The notes below the pieces were generated by a model. That model saw only the letters and a list, made by a program, of their open reading frames with translations, had not been told where the DNA came from and did no database searches. Source: Cephalothrix spiralis (Eukaryota > Nemertea > Palaeonemertea > Archinemertea > Cephalotrichidae). From it: DNA of 13,197 nucleotides. Location of the stretch: assembly GCA_032353305.1 (NCBI GenBank), contig JAUCNG010161092.1:1-13197 (forward strand). The letters run 5' to 3'. Position 1 is the stretch's first letter. Each line of letters starts with the position of its first letter. Positions 1-9,056 of the stretch are shown in pieces. The translations under genes and the position numbers were made by a program.

Positions 1-1150
1 TTACGCCGGCCCAAATGCTCCGATCGAAAAACGGTTTAAAATAGTTCCTTATAATCGGCTCGGATACATGTAAAAAAAATTTCAAGCAAATAGATTAATG
101 CTAACTACCAAAACGAGGCGTGACATACAGACATCCACACAACGCGCGATAGCATAAGCTCACATTTGGTACTTCGTACCAAGTGAGCTAATAAAATGGC
201 AGGTGAGAACTGAGAACAACTCAAAAGGAAACACACAAGACGTTTTTGCTTCGTAACCTAATAATATTTCTTTGGGACTAGTGCGGGGGATCTAATCAAT
301 TTTAGACCCGTAATCTCCGAAACAGTGACCTAAACATAGGCAAGCTATATATTCTGAATAGCTTTTAAAATTGCTAGATTCAAGTATATATTTATTTTTT
401 TGCCCCGCCGCCTCGGTTGATCTTAAAACAATTTCATAATCACGCCTAGCGACAACTACAACCCCTACTAGTCAAATTTAGAAGAAAAAAATCACATGGG
501 CATTCTTTAAAAACGTTTCTAATTTTTCACACATCAAACTGATCCCTGCTGTAACTAACTAAAACAAATATAAATAATTTATGGTATGAAAAAAACTTGC
601 CTAAACGGATTTCAGCGACATGATAAGTTACATGTTTCCAATACATCCGATACATGATTGAAATATATTTGAATATAATTTTAAAATGTAATCAAAAATC
701 CAACGCAAAATACTGTATCCTAAACACTATTAAGTATGCAAGGAAACCGGAAAATATATGTAGCTCTTAAAAATGATCAATACACTTTAAATGTAGGGAT
801 AAGTATTGAATTATTAATTCTGATTCGGGTTAAAATTCATTCTACCAACAATTCAAATGATCAATAAGCTTTTAAATAATGTATAACATACATGATGTTG
901 TTGAAGAACACTTGATGGGTTTTTTCATATAATATTACTACATGTTTACATGTAGTTATGTACACGACTCGCCCCGTTGACTTCGATTTCAATTGCATTC
1001 CACAGAGTGAAATTTGAAACACATGATCGATGACTCATCTCGCGTAGATTATAACCAGCTAAACATCGTATAATAATACATGCTTTCATATTAGTTCATT
1101 AAAAAATATAACTTTTGAGTTGCAATATTATTTTAAGATGAAAATATTTA
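1..1150. other. No exon recognised; intron 8 or later part of the CCDC66-like gene
   Basis: AT-rich sequence downstream of the exon 8 donor. I looked on the minus strand for a coiled-coil exon entering in phase 1 and found none that was convincing. No RNA gene or repeat array was seen. Confidence 0.5.
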
Positions 1151-1151
1151 C

Positions 1152-1224
1152 CTAAATCCTCAACCCATTTTCGACGCTCCGCTTGCTGTATACTCTTATA
1201 CCGATCTGCATTAGGAGCTGAAGC
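1152..1224 (-). CDS. CCDC66: CCDC66-like coding exon 8, last exon recognised
   Basis: Acceptor CTTAAAAG, donor GTAAAT at 1151. It encodes ASAPNADRYKSIQQAERRK followed by WVEDL, the start of a charged coiled coil of the ER..W-x-x-E/D-L type. It ends one base into a codon, so another exon must follow. I found no convincing one in 1-1150. It starts with the same bases, GCTTCA, as exon 7. Confidence 0.68.
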
Positions 1225-4200
1225 CTTTTAAGAGAACAAATTGAAATTAATTTTAGGCATACGGGGTTGTTGAAAATGCTCAGTCGGTACTAAGCTGTCA
1301 ACCAAGCGACCTTTGGTCCAATTAGCCGTCTTTTTGAAGGTATGACTAGATACTGTTTTTTTTTAAATTTATAGTTTTTTTTATTTTCAATAGTAGATTA
1401 CGAACATATCATTAGAAAAAAATTTCATTCATAAAACAAAGTTTTATTAACTTTTTGGTGAAAAAAAAGTTGCAGCGCTTATATCACTAATGATGGCCCA
1501 ATAATGCCGAAAATTTTGATCTTGAGAATACACTGTGTCAGCGGTTTTCCGCTTTTTTCAAAAGTGACTTTTTCGTTTTATTGGTTAAATGTTCATATAT
1601 AAAATTTGTATGTCTTATCGAGTACTAACTACTTACAGAATTTCAAGTTCATAACTATTGTGGTTACTGAGGTAGAACGATTTTACAAATTTTACAAAAA
1701 AAAATCGAACCCTTCGACAGCCAACAAGTTACCTATATCTATACATCAGTACAAGTATGGTACAAATCCAACGAGTTGATCCTGAGATCTCAATCTTAGA
1801 ATAATAAACAATAAGTTTTACACTTCGTGAAAATAGCAATTTTTTAAATAAATTGAAAAAACTAAAAATAAACAATCCAAACCAAAAAACAAACAACACC
1901 CGAATATAATTTACATTTTTATAAATAATTGAGATTTTTTTAAAGGAGCAAACAAATAATCATAATAAAAAATTAAAAAAATCCAAGAAGAAGAAAAATC
2001 ATACCTCTAAGTACTTAAGTGTGCAATCGTAATGGGAGAGGTTTAATAGTCTGGGAGATTGACTAGAGACTGTTAGGTCACTATTTTTTACTTTCTTATG
2101 ACATTGTAATCATTATAATTTGCTTTCGTTTTCTGCGATTAAACGAACTTAAATCGATGTATTTTAAGTTTTTGCGAGATGATATCGATTGATATCACGC
2201 TAAATCAGAAGTTCGTTCTGGATATTTAGATGTGTGGTAATCCAGGGTAATCCCTATTTAACGCAGATTTGTGGTGAAATTGCGGTATTTAGCATTAAAC
2301 ACAAACTTGGGGTAAGACTGCAGAGATGGCGTTGCGTTATTCCGCATTCACGCTGATTTGGGATGCAGAGATAAGTCATTTGCGGGACTGCATCATTTGC
2401 GGGGAAGTGTATGGCAAACAACGGTATTTCGCATTTACGTCGTATTCTTTGCGGTTTTTCCACATTTGCGCAAACGGACACGTTTCTTATTTCGCACATT
2501 ACATTTTAAAAACTGGTTTCCTTCTTTATTATGTAAAATAGATTTTAAATATTTTTTAAAATAATTACCCCGATGGCAAAAGATGATCTCATAGCGACTG
2601 GAGCAGGTGGTCCATTTGTGGGGACGTCATTTTGGATATCTGGAGCTGCTGCCACCGTATCATCTTTACTCTTTCGTGGAGACAATGTAAATGGTTCATC
2701 GAGTGAAGCCTAAAATTTAAAGAGAGAAATAAATTGATTTGATCAACAATGACTAGGTATAGTTCTGATTTTTTATGCTCTAAAAAATTTAACCGCGGTA
2801 AGGAATGTTCATTAATTTTACCAATTAAATGATCGTAATTTGTTTCCAAATTTAAACTGATGATAGATCTTTACCGCGGATTCTAATTCTGAATCCACAC
2901 TACCACAAGTATATGGATTTCAAGATCTTTGAAAAGGGTCTCACCCCACATATTATCCCCACTAAGCTGCAAACTGGTCTACAATATTCATCTTCTTTTT
3001 GAGGAGAGTGTTAGCCATGCATAGTTTTAATTCATTAATGGCGTATACAAACTGTACATAGAAAGCGTGGTTAATACTTAATACACAATACTGTTTGCGG
3101 TGTTTTAGGATGAAATGGTACCTACCCTTTTTGGATTTATCTCAGCGATATTTTCCGCTCGGGGGCTTTTTTGAGGAGGGGCGCCGGCACCAGGGCGTCC
3201 CCATGGATCATAGTCTCCTTCAAAAGCAGCTGTAAAAATATGGGAACATAAATTTAAAAGATTATCTCTAAGAAAATTACAGTTCAAAATTCTAAGGTAT
3301 CTAGACTGATTTACATTTAGAAGAAACATATGAATATCACTATCCGAGTTTCCCGAATATCAATGACCGTTTTTTTTAAAATTTACTTTGACTTAGATAG
3401 CTATAAAATAAAAAATTCAAAACTGATTATCACGACAATTAAGCTAAGGAAATATTGTCCACACGTAAAGGACGCAACATAATTTTTCCAGATCATAAAG
3501 TTACTCTCCCTGACCAATTTTCAATTCCCTGACTTTCCCCGACTCTGTAGACACTCTGGAATTATCAAAATATAAGGACACGTATATATAGTAAAGGAAG
3601 AAGTACGGTATGTAGAAATAGAAATGCATTGCAAGTTTAATCAAACCTGGTGAGGTGAAACATCCGGCCTTTAGGTGCATTGATTTTGGAAGAGAAAGAA
3701 GATATTTCTGATCATAAGAAGTTAAATCCACAATGAAGTCCAAAAACAATAATTTTAAAATTTAAGCATTTTAATGAAAACTAACGTTTCGATACGGATT
3801 ATTGTGTTTTTCTCTCTACATTTCTTATCATGCTTTGTCATGATAATGACGCCACTATTCGTTTTTAATGGCATCTGCACATCCATACCTATAAGATTCA
3901 ACGAGTCGAGAACGTTTTAATTATTTAACATTTTGAATTTCCTATTAAATTACCCAATTTGGACATTTCGCTCAGTTATTTGGCTTTATCAATCGAACGG
4001 TGCGATAATTTAATATACATGTTAGCGATGAAAATACTTATAGGACTTAATACGGAACACCCTCTCCCACCCCTCTTAATCTATATAACGGTCAAGAGGG
4101 GTGGGAGAGGGTGTTCCGAAGTGTGGGTAAGGAATATTCGTACTAACTGCATACATGGGAGGAGCAGGAAGGACATAAACGTATACAACTTATTTGTACG

Positions 4201-7200
4201 TAATTTTGGAGTATTCACCAATTTTACCCGCAGTTTGTACCACCAATGCAAGTACGTTCCTTTATTTGATCTGTCGAAAGATCATGTACAGGAAAATACG
4301 TAAATCAGTACGGAGTAATATTTCGAAATCTTTCCGATGAAAAACAATTTTTGGACTTTTGGAACAATGACCTGTATGTGATTAATATTAAAACTCTAAA
4401 TAAAGTTAGTGCCTAATAAGCCTTGCTTTGGACTGGCTACTGTAATTCAACTCGTCTGAATTGTGTATTTTGTGTAGAAGACACTTAGATAAGTAAGACA
4501 TACAGTATATAGTGGGGATCGAAAAAACCGTTATACGTTCAAAGGGGTCTACCGATTTCGTACTAACTGCGTCATTTTCCTGACTTTTAGACAAACTTTT
4601 TACCAACCCCGCACCCTGACTTTAAACTATAATTTTAAAACCCCTTCTCTAACGTATTGACATCCACCCTGCCCGTTGAAGTGTTTTCTGTCAGTGGATT
4701 TGATTTTGTGCTTACATTGTAGTATGTAATAAAGTATACAGAATGCGTATGTAATCTGTGGATATATACGGTACATGGAAGTCATTGAAGTGTAAAGTGA
4801 TAGCTAAACGATAGGTCAGATGCTAGTAATCAATGCATCATTAGTGTATAAGATGTGACGAATAATGTCATTCTATAGATCACACGTGACCAGGAAATAG
4901 AACACAAAAAATAAATCAAAATCAGTGCACATAATTTCAAATTTTTCACCAACCAGGTCCGCTTTTCCCACCTCTTTCTTTTTCCCATTGTAATTGTTTT
5001 TTCTCACGAATACTTAGATATTTTAGCTGTGGAAGCTCAGGAACAGCATCTTCGACTTCTTTTTCACTAGTAGTCCTAAATGGAAAAATAGGATTGTTAC
5101 AATGAGATAATTTTAGTTCAAACATTTTATACATTGAGCTAAATGATTTTTGATATCATTCTACATCATTTTATTAAGAAAAATTTCCGAGAAAAAAAAT
5201 TCACCACTTTTAATAATAATTTAGAAATGTTGCAAAAAAGTGAGAATTATACCCCTTCATCTGCACAACATATGATTTTTAAGGGCATTTAATTCAAATA
5301 ACGGTCCTTTCCAGGAAGCCAAAACTGGTATGGTACATTTAAAATGTTTATAGGAAACCAGCCAACGTCTAAGGGTTATAATCTTTTTAAAAGAATCTAA
5401 CATACGATAAAGTGCGCTGATTTCACTAGAAAATTGTATCAGTGTTTTAGAGGCCGGGACAGGACCAAAATCAGTCTCAATCATGGTCTTGTTTTTCTCT
5501 CCAAATTATATCAATAAAATATATGGCATCTGCACTACATTTGTACTACTATGGAATATTAGTCGACTTTTTGATAAACGTCGCAGTGCATTCAGATGTT
5601 GTTAAATAAAATTTAATCATGAGACTAAGATTTTAGTTACAAGTTTGGTTTCAGGAAAAGGTCGTATAGCCTCACATTCCCCCCCTCCCAACGGACCCAG
5701 GAGAGACATATCATGACCATGATTAAACCCTTGATGGTAGAGCCTTGCGCGAGTTATAAGCTTGAGCATAAAAATGGCCTGAACCGGGTAGGTCCTTTTA
5801 GCCCTGAGTAGTCCACATGCAAACAAAGTGATTCATATTTTAAAGGTAATTCGGGATTTGGAGAATAAATAGTAACAGTTTAGGAATTTTATATCTAATG
5901 GGTTCTTTTGATTTATAAGTCTTATAAGTACTTAAATTGATGGATTAAATTTGTGTGTCCGATCCCTTAAAAAAAATATATAGAATAGAATAGAATATAG
6001 GACTCGAGCATTTTATAGGAACAATTAGATGAATTTCTTTTATTTAGAACTTACTCTGATTTTTCATCGTTATCTTTTGATTTCTTCTTGTCATCATTAT
6101 CATCATCATCATCATCATCGTCGTCGTCGTTAATGATATCTATAGATAAATTTGTTGCTTCTTTATTTAATAGATTGAAAATACTTTCGTCTTCTTCCTT
6201 ATCCTTTGACTTGGATCTTTTTTTCTTATCCTTTACTTTATCCTTTGTATCCTTATCTTTGCCAGTCTTTTTACGTTTTGATTTGGTTGGGAGATCTTCG
6301 TCAGTATCCTCGGGAGATAATTTTATTTTATGGTTTTCATGGTCTGAAATAAAATACGGGTGCAAATAATTAAAACCGGTGATAAGTGTGATGTTTTTAA
6401 AAAGTGAGATTGTTACTTCAGTTATTTTGAATAACTATCCACATATATTTTTCAAATCTTGATATACGATCTCTAAATTATTTCTCTCTCAATAAATCCA
6501 AAGAAAATATCTTAACGGAAAATCTAATATAAAAGAACTTATGAATTCTAAATAATGTTTTTATTTTATATTCTTATACCGTAAATAAGTTGTAGACTTT
6601 GGTCTTTTTAAGGTATGTGCACGGAGTTAGCAGGGATATTTTTGATTCGCTATAGCTCGATAAAATTTAATTAAAACACCATTAACCTATATATTTCTAG
6701 GAAGTAGTTAATCTGCAACTATTATTTACTGTCAATATGCGGTTTTTATACATAGAAACAAAATTTCGTTCATTTTTTTAAAATGGCTCTCAGACGGATC
6801 ACAGATCTTCTTGAAACTTCGCAGGTCTCTTCCTTATAAGATTATCTAAAATGTATCATAGTTTTTCGATATCTTTTTTTCATTTTTTGAGAAATTTGAC
6901 ATCAAAGATTTTTTAATAAAATGTTTTTTTTAAACATAAAATTTCTCATTTCACAACAAAATATAAAAGATATCGAAAAACTACGAGATTCAATTTTAGA
7001 TAATTTTATAGGAAGAGACCTGCGAAGTTTCAAGAAGATCCGATTATCCGTCTGAGATTCAAAGATTTACTCACCCACACTTAGATTTAATGCATGTTTT
7101 CCTGCAATCGTTGCAACGATGACACCCAACTGAGCAGGAGTTAATATAACAGGTCCAATTTCATCATCTTCTGATTTACTTTTTGTTGACTTTAAATCCT

Positions 7201-8986
7201 TTGCTTTTCTATTATTTGTTGTAACTGGTTTTCTCTCAGGTACTGATTTTTTAACTTTTGTTTGTTTTTCTTTTTCAATTTTTCTTTCCTTGCTAGCAGA
7301 CCGTACTCGTCTATCATTGGTAACATTTTTGCCTCTATCCAAACTAGCTGACCTATTTTTAGGCCTTGTCACACGAGAATCATCCTTTCTATTTCTGTCA
7401 TTGCTAGGTGATCGAGTTCGACCCACTTGTGCCTTTTGGGCAGGCATAGGTGCTTTTGGGGCAGGCACAGGTGCACTTGGCCTTTCAATTGCAAAAGCTT
7501 CAACGGAAACATCATCTAGAAAATTGTCAGGCTCAGATTCAGTTTTTGTTTCCTCAAATGCAATTTTGACAGGGGATTTTGATTGAATAGTTTTAGTATC
7601 ATTTTTTACAGCATTCTGAGGTTTCGAATTGGTTTTTTGTTCCGCTTTCTTTACGTTATTTCCTTTATTTTTGGTTTGATTTTCCACAGTTTGCTTTTGT
7701 GATGATTGAGCTTTTTTAGGTTCTATATTATTTTCGGTACTTTTAAGAGGTTTCCGTTGCTGTCCTCTTGGTGGCTGCTAAAAGAAAAATGATACAATTT
7801 ATTACATATATTATATTTATAAATTACATTACCAATGGATCCGGTGCAGGGGTCAAATGGATAGATGTTTTTTAATTTATTGGAGTACCTAATTTTCAAA
7901 ATATAAATTGAAAGTGGAAAAAATATTCTATTATGAATTTCATCATGCCAGGCTGTGGATTATCGCGATGTAAATTGGCCGGCTACTAGACTTAAACTTG
8001 CATTCAGATCCAAAATAATGTTATGCAAAGGGAAGTGCATAACGCATGGACATTTATTACGTTAAAAATGTTTTTACTGATTATCAATTTTTTTCATACA
8101 TATATTAATCTCCTTATGAAGCCCCCAACGTTGTTCGGTAATCTAAAATCCTGCACCATGATTAACCTACACTTTATTTTGATGTAGCATTAGGTGGAGA
8201 TGATGTTTTTTTGTTCAATAGACTATTCATCTCTGGATGTTTTTATACAATTAAAATTTTCAATGTTTTATTATTTTAAAGCATTGATAACTACGAAAAA
8301 TTTGATTTGACATTTAATACATGGCGCGGTTGGTGCCACATTAACATATAACATCATATCCAAATAAGATGCTTTTTGCAGCCTGAAAAGTTTTATCCAT
8401 CAAAGTATATTTGTGTGCTGGAGATAATAGCATCTAGGCTGGATATTTATAAATATGGCTTTTATTTCTTTTTAAATAAGATAGTTATTATGAAGAAGAA
8501 GAAGAAGAAGAAGGTACTCACTATGGGTTGACCTCTACGTCTTGCAACTTTGGCTGAAATGAGAATAAATATTATATAAATAAATATGACGAATTTCTAT
8601 TAAGATCGAGACAAACTCCACTGTTATCCCACCATGAGATAATTAACCTATTAAGTATTAATTATGAGGATTAATGATTTATATGATAATTATGTACGCT
8701 CATATTAATTTACAATATAAGAGCGCTGATAAAATTTAAGGAAAGATCATTCCTCTTTTTGAAATACTAAAATCTAATATAATTGTTTTAAGAAATTCAA
8801 ATAACATGTTACTTTCCAAATATTTTAGAAACTGATAAGTGAAAGATATATGTATAATGTATATTATAAGTATATCAAAATATATTCCAAGTTAAGACAA
8901 AACAAAAGATACTCACATTCGTCTAAATCATTTATATCAAAAAATATCTGAGGCTTTCCACCCTCCACTCGAGTTTGGAATTTCAT
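1152..8986 (-). CDS. CCDC66: CCDC66-like centrosomal/ciliary protein, 5' part of gene (8 coding exons, incomplete at left edge)
   Basis: Eight exons on the minus strand join into one open frame of 505 codons plus one base; every junction has GT..AG borders and matching phase (1,0,1,2,1,0,0,1). Seen in order: an N-terminal block beginning MKFQTRVEGGKPQIFFDI; a basic, Ser/Lys-rich, probably disordered stretch; LTPAQLGVIVATI at residues 246-258; a Lys/Asp-rich acidic region with ten Asp at 341-350; KYLSIREKKQLQWEKER near 383-399; YDPWGRPGAGAP at 406-417; MRSSFAIG at 474-481; and QQAERRKWVEDL at 494-505. These blocks resemble, in the same order, what I recall of CCDC66: an N-terminal GK block, an LTxxQLxxIL segment and K-x-x-Q-W/W-x-x-E-L coiled-coil pieces. 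CCDC66 proteins bind microtubules at centrosomes, centriolar satellites and cilia, and are linked to photoreceptor degeneration in dogs. Vertebrate proteins are about 900-950 residues, so roughly half is here. No stop or polyadenylation site in frame is visible; the gene should run past position 1. Family assignment is by remembered motifs, not a search. The exon chain is more certain than the name. Confidence 0.72.
1225..2568 (-). other. Intron 7 of the CCDC66-like gene
   Basis: 1344 bases with GT..AG borders. It includes A/T tracts (about 1350-2000), a small hairpin ACCAA/TTGGT at 1301-1317, and a CpG-richer stretch at about 2255-2490 with degenerate CATTTGCGG-like repeats. Short ORFs on both strands of that stretch are not genes I recognise. 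Confidence 0.5.
2569..2709 (-). CDS. CCDC66: CCDC66-like coding exon 7
   Basis: Acceptor AATTTTAG, donor GTAATT at 2568; exactly 47 codons, in phase with both neighbours. It encodes ASLDEPFTLSPRKSKDDT, an Ala/Pro-rich linker and VAMRSSFAIG at its end. The MRSSFxxG block precedes the next coiled coil, as in CCDC66 proteins. The linker looks disordered. Confidence 0.73.
2710..3125 (-). other. Intron 6 of the CCDC66-like gene
   Basis: 416 bases. A 9-bp inverted repeat, CCGCGGTAA at 2793-2801 and TTACCGCGG at 2871-2879, lies near the exon 7 side. Nothing else was recognised. Confidence 0.5.
3126..3229 (-). CDS. CCDC66: CCDC66-like coding exon 6, DPWGRPGxGAP exon
   Basis: Acceptor TTTTTACAG (CAG 3232-3230), donor GTAGGT at 3125. 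It encodes AAFEGDYDPWGRPGAGAP and then PQKSPRAENIAEINPKR. The aromatic/Gly/Pro motif YDPWGRPGAGAP, at residues 406-417, is the most distinctive short motif in the protein. The exon is markedly more GC-rich than the surrounding intron, as expected for coding sequence under selection. Confidence 0.74.
3825..3846. repeat. Small inverted repeat TTATCATG..CATGATAA
   Basis: Perfect 8-bp arms around the 6-base loop CTTTGT in intron 5. It is short and AT-rich and may be chance. Confidence 0.3.
4053..4118. repeat. Perfect 25-bp-stem hairpin, 16-nt loop, in intron 5
   Basis: 4053-4077 is the exact reverse complement of 4094-4118. The stem is pyrimidine-rich on one side (CACCCTCTCCCACCCCTCTT) and purine-rich on the other; the loop is 4078-4093. 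The 66-nt span and intronic position resemble a small-RNA precursor, but the absence of mismatches would also fit a recent inverted duplication or foldback remnant. An open frame across it is a by-product. Confidence 0.6.
4972..5075 (-). CDS. CCDC66: CCDC66-like coding exon 5, start of coiled-coil/domain region
   Basis: Acceptor CCATTTAG, exon from 5075, donor GTGGGA at 4971. It encodes TTSEKEVEDAVPELPQLK and then YLSIREKKQLQWEKER, a charged helix with the KKxLQWExER pattern of CCDC66 coiled coils. The donor is weak. If it is not used, the frame continues for GGKSGPGW and stops at TGA near 4946, giving a truncated protein of about 407 residues. The spliced version is preferred because it joins exon 6 in frame and restores the domain. 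Confidence 0.72.
5076..6054 (-). other. Intron 4 of the CCDC66-like gene
   Basis: 979 bases. The part at about 5640-5830 is less AT-rich than its surroundings and may be an old insertion; no family is recognised. A short TAGAA-type repeat lies at about 5982-5999. Confidence 0.45.
6055..6343 (-). CDS. CCDC66: CCDC66-like coding exon 4, Lys/Asp-rich acidic exon
   Basis: Follows a TTTCAG acceptor (6346-6344). It encodes DHENHKIKLSPEDTDEDLP, then alternating Lys/Asp/Glu repeats, the helix-like stretch ESIFNLLNKEATNLSIDII, and ten consecutive Asp at residues 341-350 from GAC/GAT codons (a trinucleotide tract at about 6104-6131 on the plus strand). It ends at a GTAAGT donor (6054-6049), leaving two bases of a Glu codon. 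Reading on through the donor meets TAA at once, which supports splicing here. The plus-strand reading of the same bases is a Ser/Leu-rich shadow. Confidence 0.78.
6344..7074 (-). other. Intron 3 of the CCDC66-like gene
   Basis: 731 bases, more than a third of which is the 6788-7057 foldback element. The remainder is AT-rich with no recognised content. Confidence 0.55.
6788..7057. mobile_element. 270-bp foldback (MITE-like) element with long terminal inverted repeats
   Basis: The left half beginning TCTCAGACGGAT is mirrored by the right half ending ATCCGTCTGAGA. A 30-bp perfect core pairs 6804-6833 with 7011-7040, a second 18-bp perfect block pairs 6860-6877 with 6965-6982, and an inner block TGAGAAATTT (6888-6897) pairs with 6939-6948. 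Nearly the whole element is a palindrome with a short AT-rich centre. It encodes nothing. No clear target-site duplication was seen. It lies in intron 3 of the CCDC66-like gene, 11 bases from the exon 3 donor. Confidence 0.72.
7075..7777 (-). CDS. CCDC66: CCDC66-like coding exon 3, large basic low-complexity exon
   Basis: The largest exon, residues 35-268. It begins QPPRGQQRKPLK after a TTTTAG acceptor. It is rich in Lys, Ser, Asn and Gln, with a Pro/Ala run (APVPAPKAPMPAQKAQ) and Arg-Ser pairs (RTRSPSNDR, NRSASLDR, RSASKER) that look like kinase or RS-type sites in a disordered region. The last 25 residues are different: ILTPAQLGVIVATIAGKHALNLSV is predicted amphipathic helix and resembles the LTxxQLxxIL segment of CCDC66. 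The exon ends at a GTGAGT donor (7074-7069). The open frame continues only two codons past the donor before further intron sequence. Confidence 0.78.
7778..8521 (-). other. Intron 2 of the CCDC66-like gene
   Basis: 744 bases. Apart from the (GAA)7 microsatellite near its 5' end I see nothing in it. Confidence 0.5.
8492..8512 (+). repeat. (GAA)7 microsatellite
   Basis: Seven perfect GAA units; on the transcribed strand of the CCDC66-like gene this is (TTC)7, starting a few bases inside intron 2, next to the exon 2 donor. Confidence 0.85.
8522..8553 (-). CDS. CCDC66: CCDC66-like coding exon 2, 32-nt microexon
   Basis: Bounded by a CAG acceptor (8556-8554) and a GTGAGT donor (8521-8516). It completes a Ser codon and encodes SKVARRRGQPI, a basic patch. 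Its length is not a multiple of three, so skipping it would shift the frame into exon 3. A (TTC)7 tract on the transcript strand starts a few bases past the donor. Confidence 0.72.
8554..8916 (-). other. Intron 1 of the CCDC66-like gene
   Basis: 363 bases of AT-rich sequence between exons 1 and 2; no other feature seen. Confidence 0.5.
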
Positions 8987-8990
8987 CACA
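8917..8990 (-). CDS. CCDC66: CCDC66-like coding exon 1 (start codon at 8986)
   Basis: The exon begins after a TTTTTCAG acceptor (CAG at 8993-8991), has four untranslated bases, then ATG at 8986-8984. It encodes 23 residues, MKFQTRVEGGKPQIFF plus an acidic end, and the first base of codon 24, and stops at a GTGAGT donor (8916-8911). This start was chosen because it gives the conserved-looking N-terminal block and joins exon 2 in frame. An acceptor just before the ATG means the 5' untranslated region lies in an upstream exon. Confidence 0.75.
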
Positions 8991-9056
8991 CTGAAAAAGA
9001 TTTAAATTATCATCAATTTTACTATCACATTTTTAAAACCAAATTAAAGAACTCAC

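Larger units (their letters stand above)
3230..4971 (-). other. Intron 5 of the CCDC66-like gene, repeat debris
   Basis: 1742 bases, the longest intron. It contains three CCCTGAC/CCCCGAC motifs at 3508-3543, further CCTGAC copies at 4579-4584 and 4614-4620, the 25-bp-stem hairpin, and a 14-base direct repeat at 4137-4150 and 4557-4570. No coding sequence is supported. Confidence 0.5.

Noticed and set aside
1260-1750. Possible DNA transposon bounded by GCTGTC (1294) and GACAGC (1716)
   Set aside because: Only six bases pair exactly, the flanks diverge and there is no coding remnant.
2254-2564. Three overlapping short ORFs on both strands
   Set aside because: All fall in the degenerate CpG-richer repeat of intron 7; none has a domain or splice logic.
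3959-4303. 114-codon plus-strand ORF
   Set aside because: It runs through the 25-bp-stem hairpin in intron 5 and has no recognisable domain; the open frame is a chance by-product.
4137-4570. 14-base direct repeat TTCGTACTAACTGC, copies 420 bases apart, considered as terminal repeats of an insertion
   Set aside because: The flanks do not match and nothing between resembles an element; two short identical words are not enough.
5257-5826. Two minus-strand ORFs of 75 and 69 codons in intron 4
   Set aside because: Neither chains in phase with neighbouring exons nor resembles a family I know. The second could be transposon debris, but I cannot support that.
6088-6369. 93-codon Ser/Leu-rich plus-strand ORF
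   Set aside because: Antisense shadow of exon 4; the Ser run mirrors the Asp tract.
7290-7586. 98-codon plus-strand ORF
   Set aside because: Antisense shadow of CCDC66-like exon 3, whose biased codons leave the opposite strand open.
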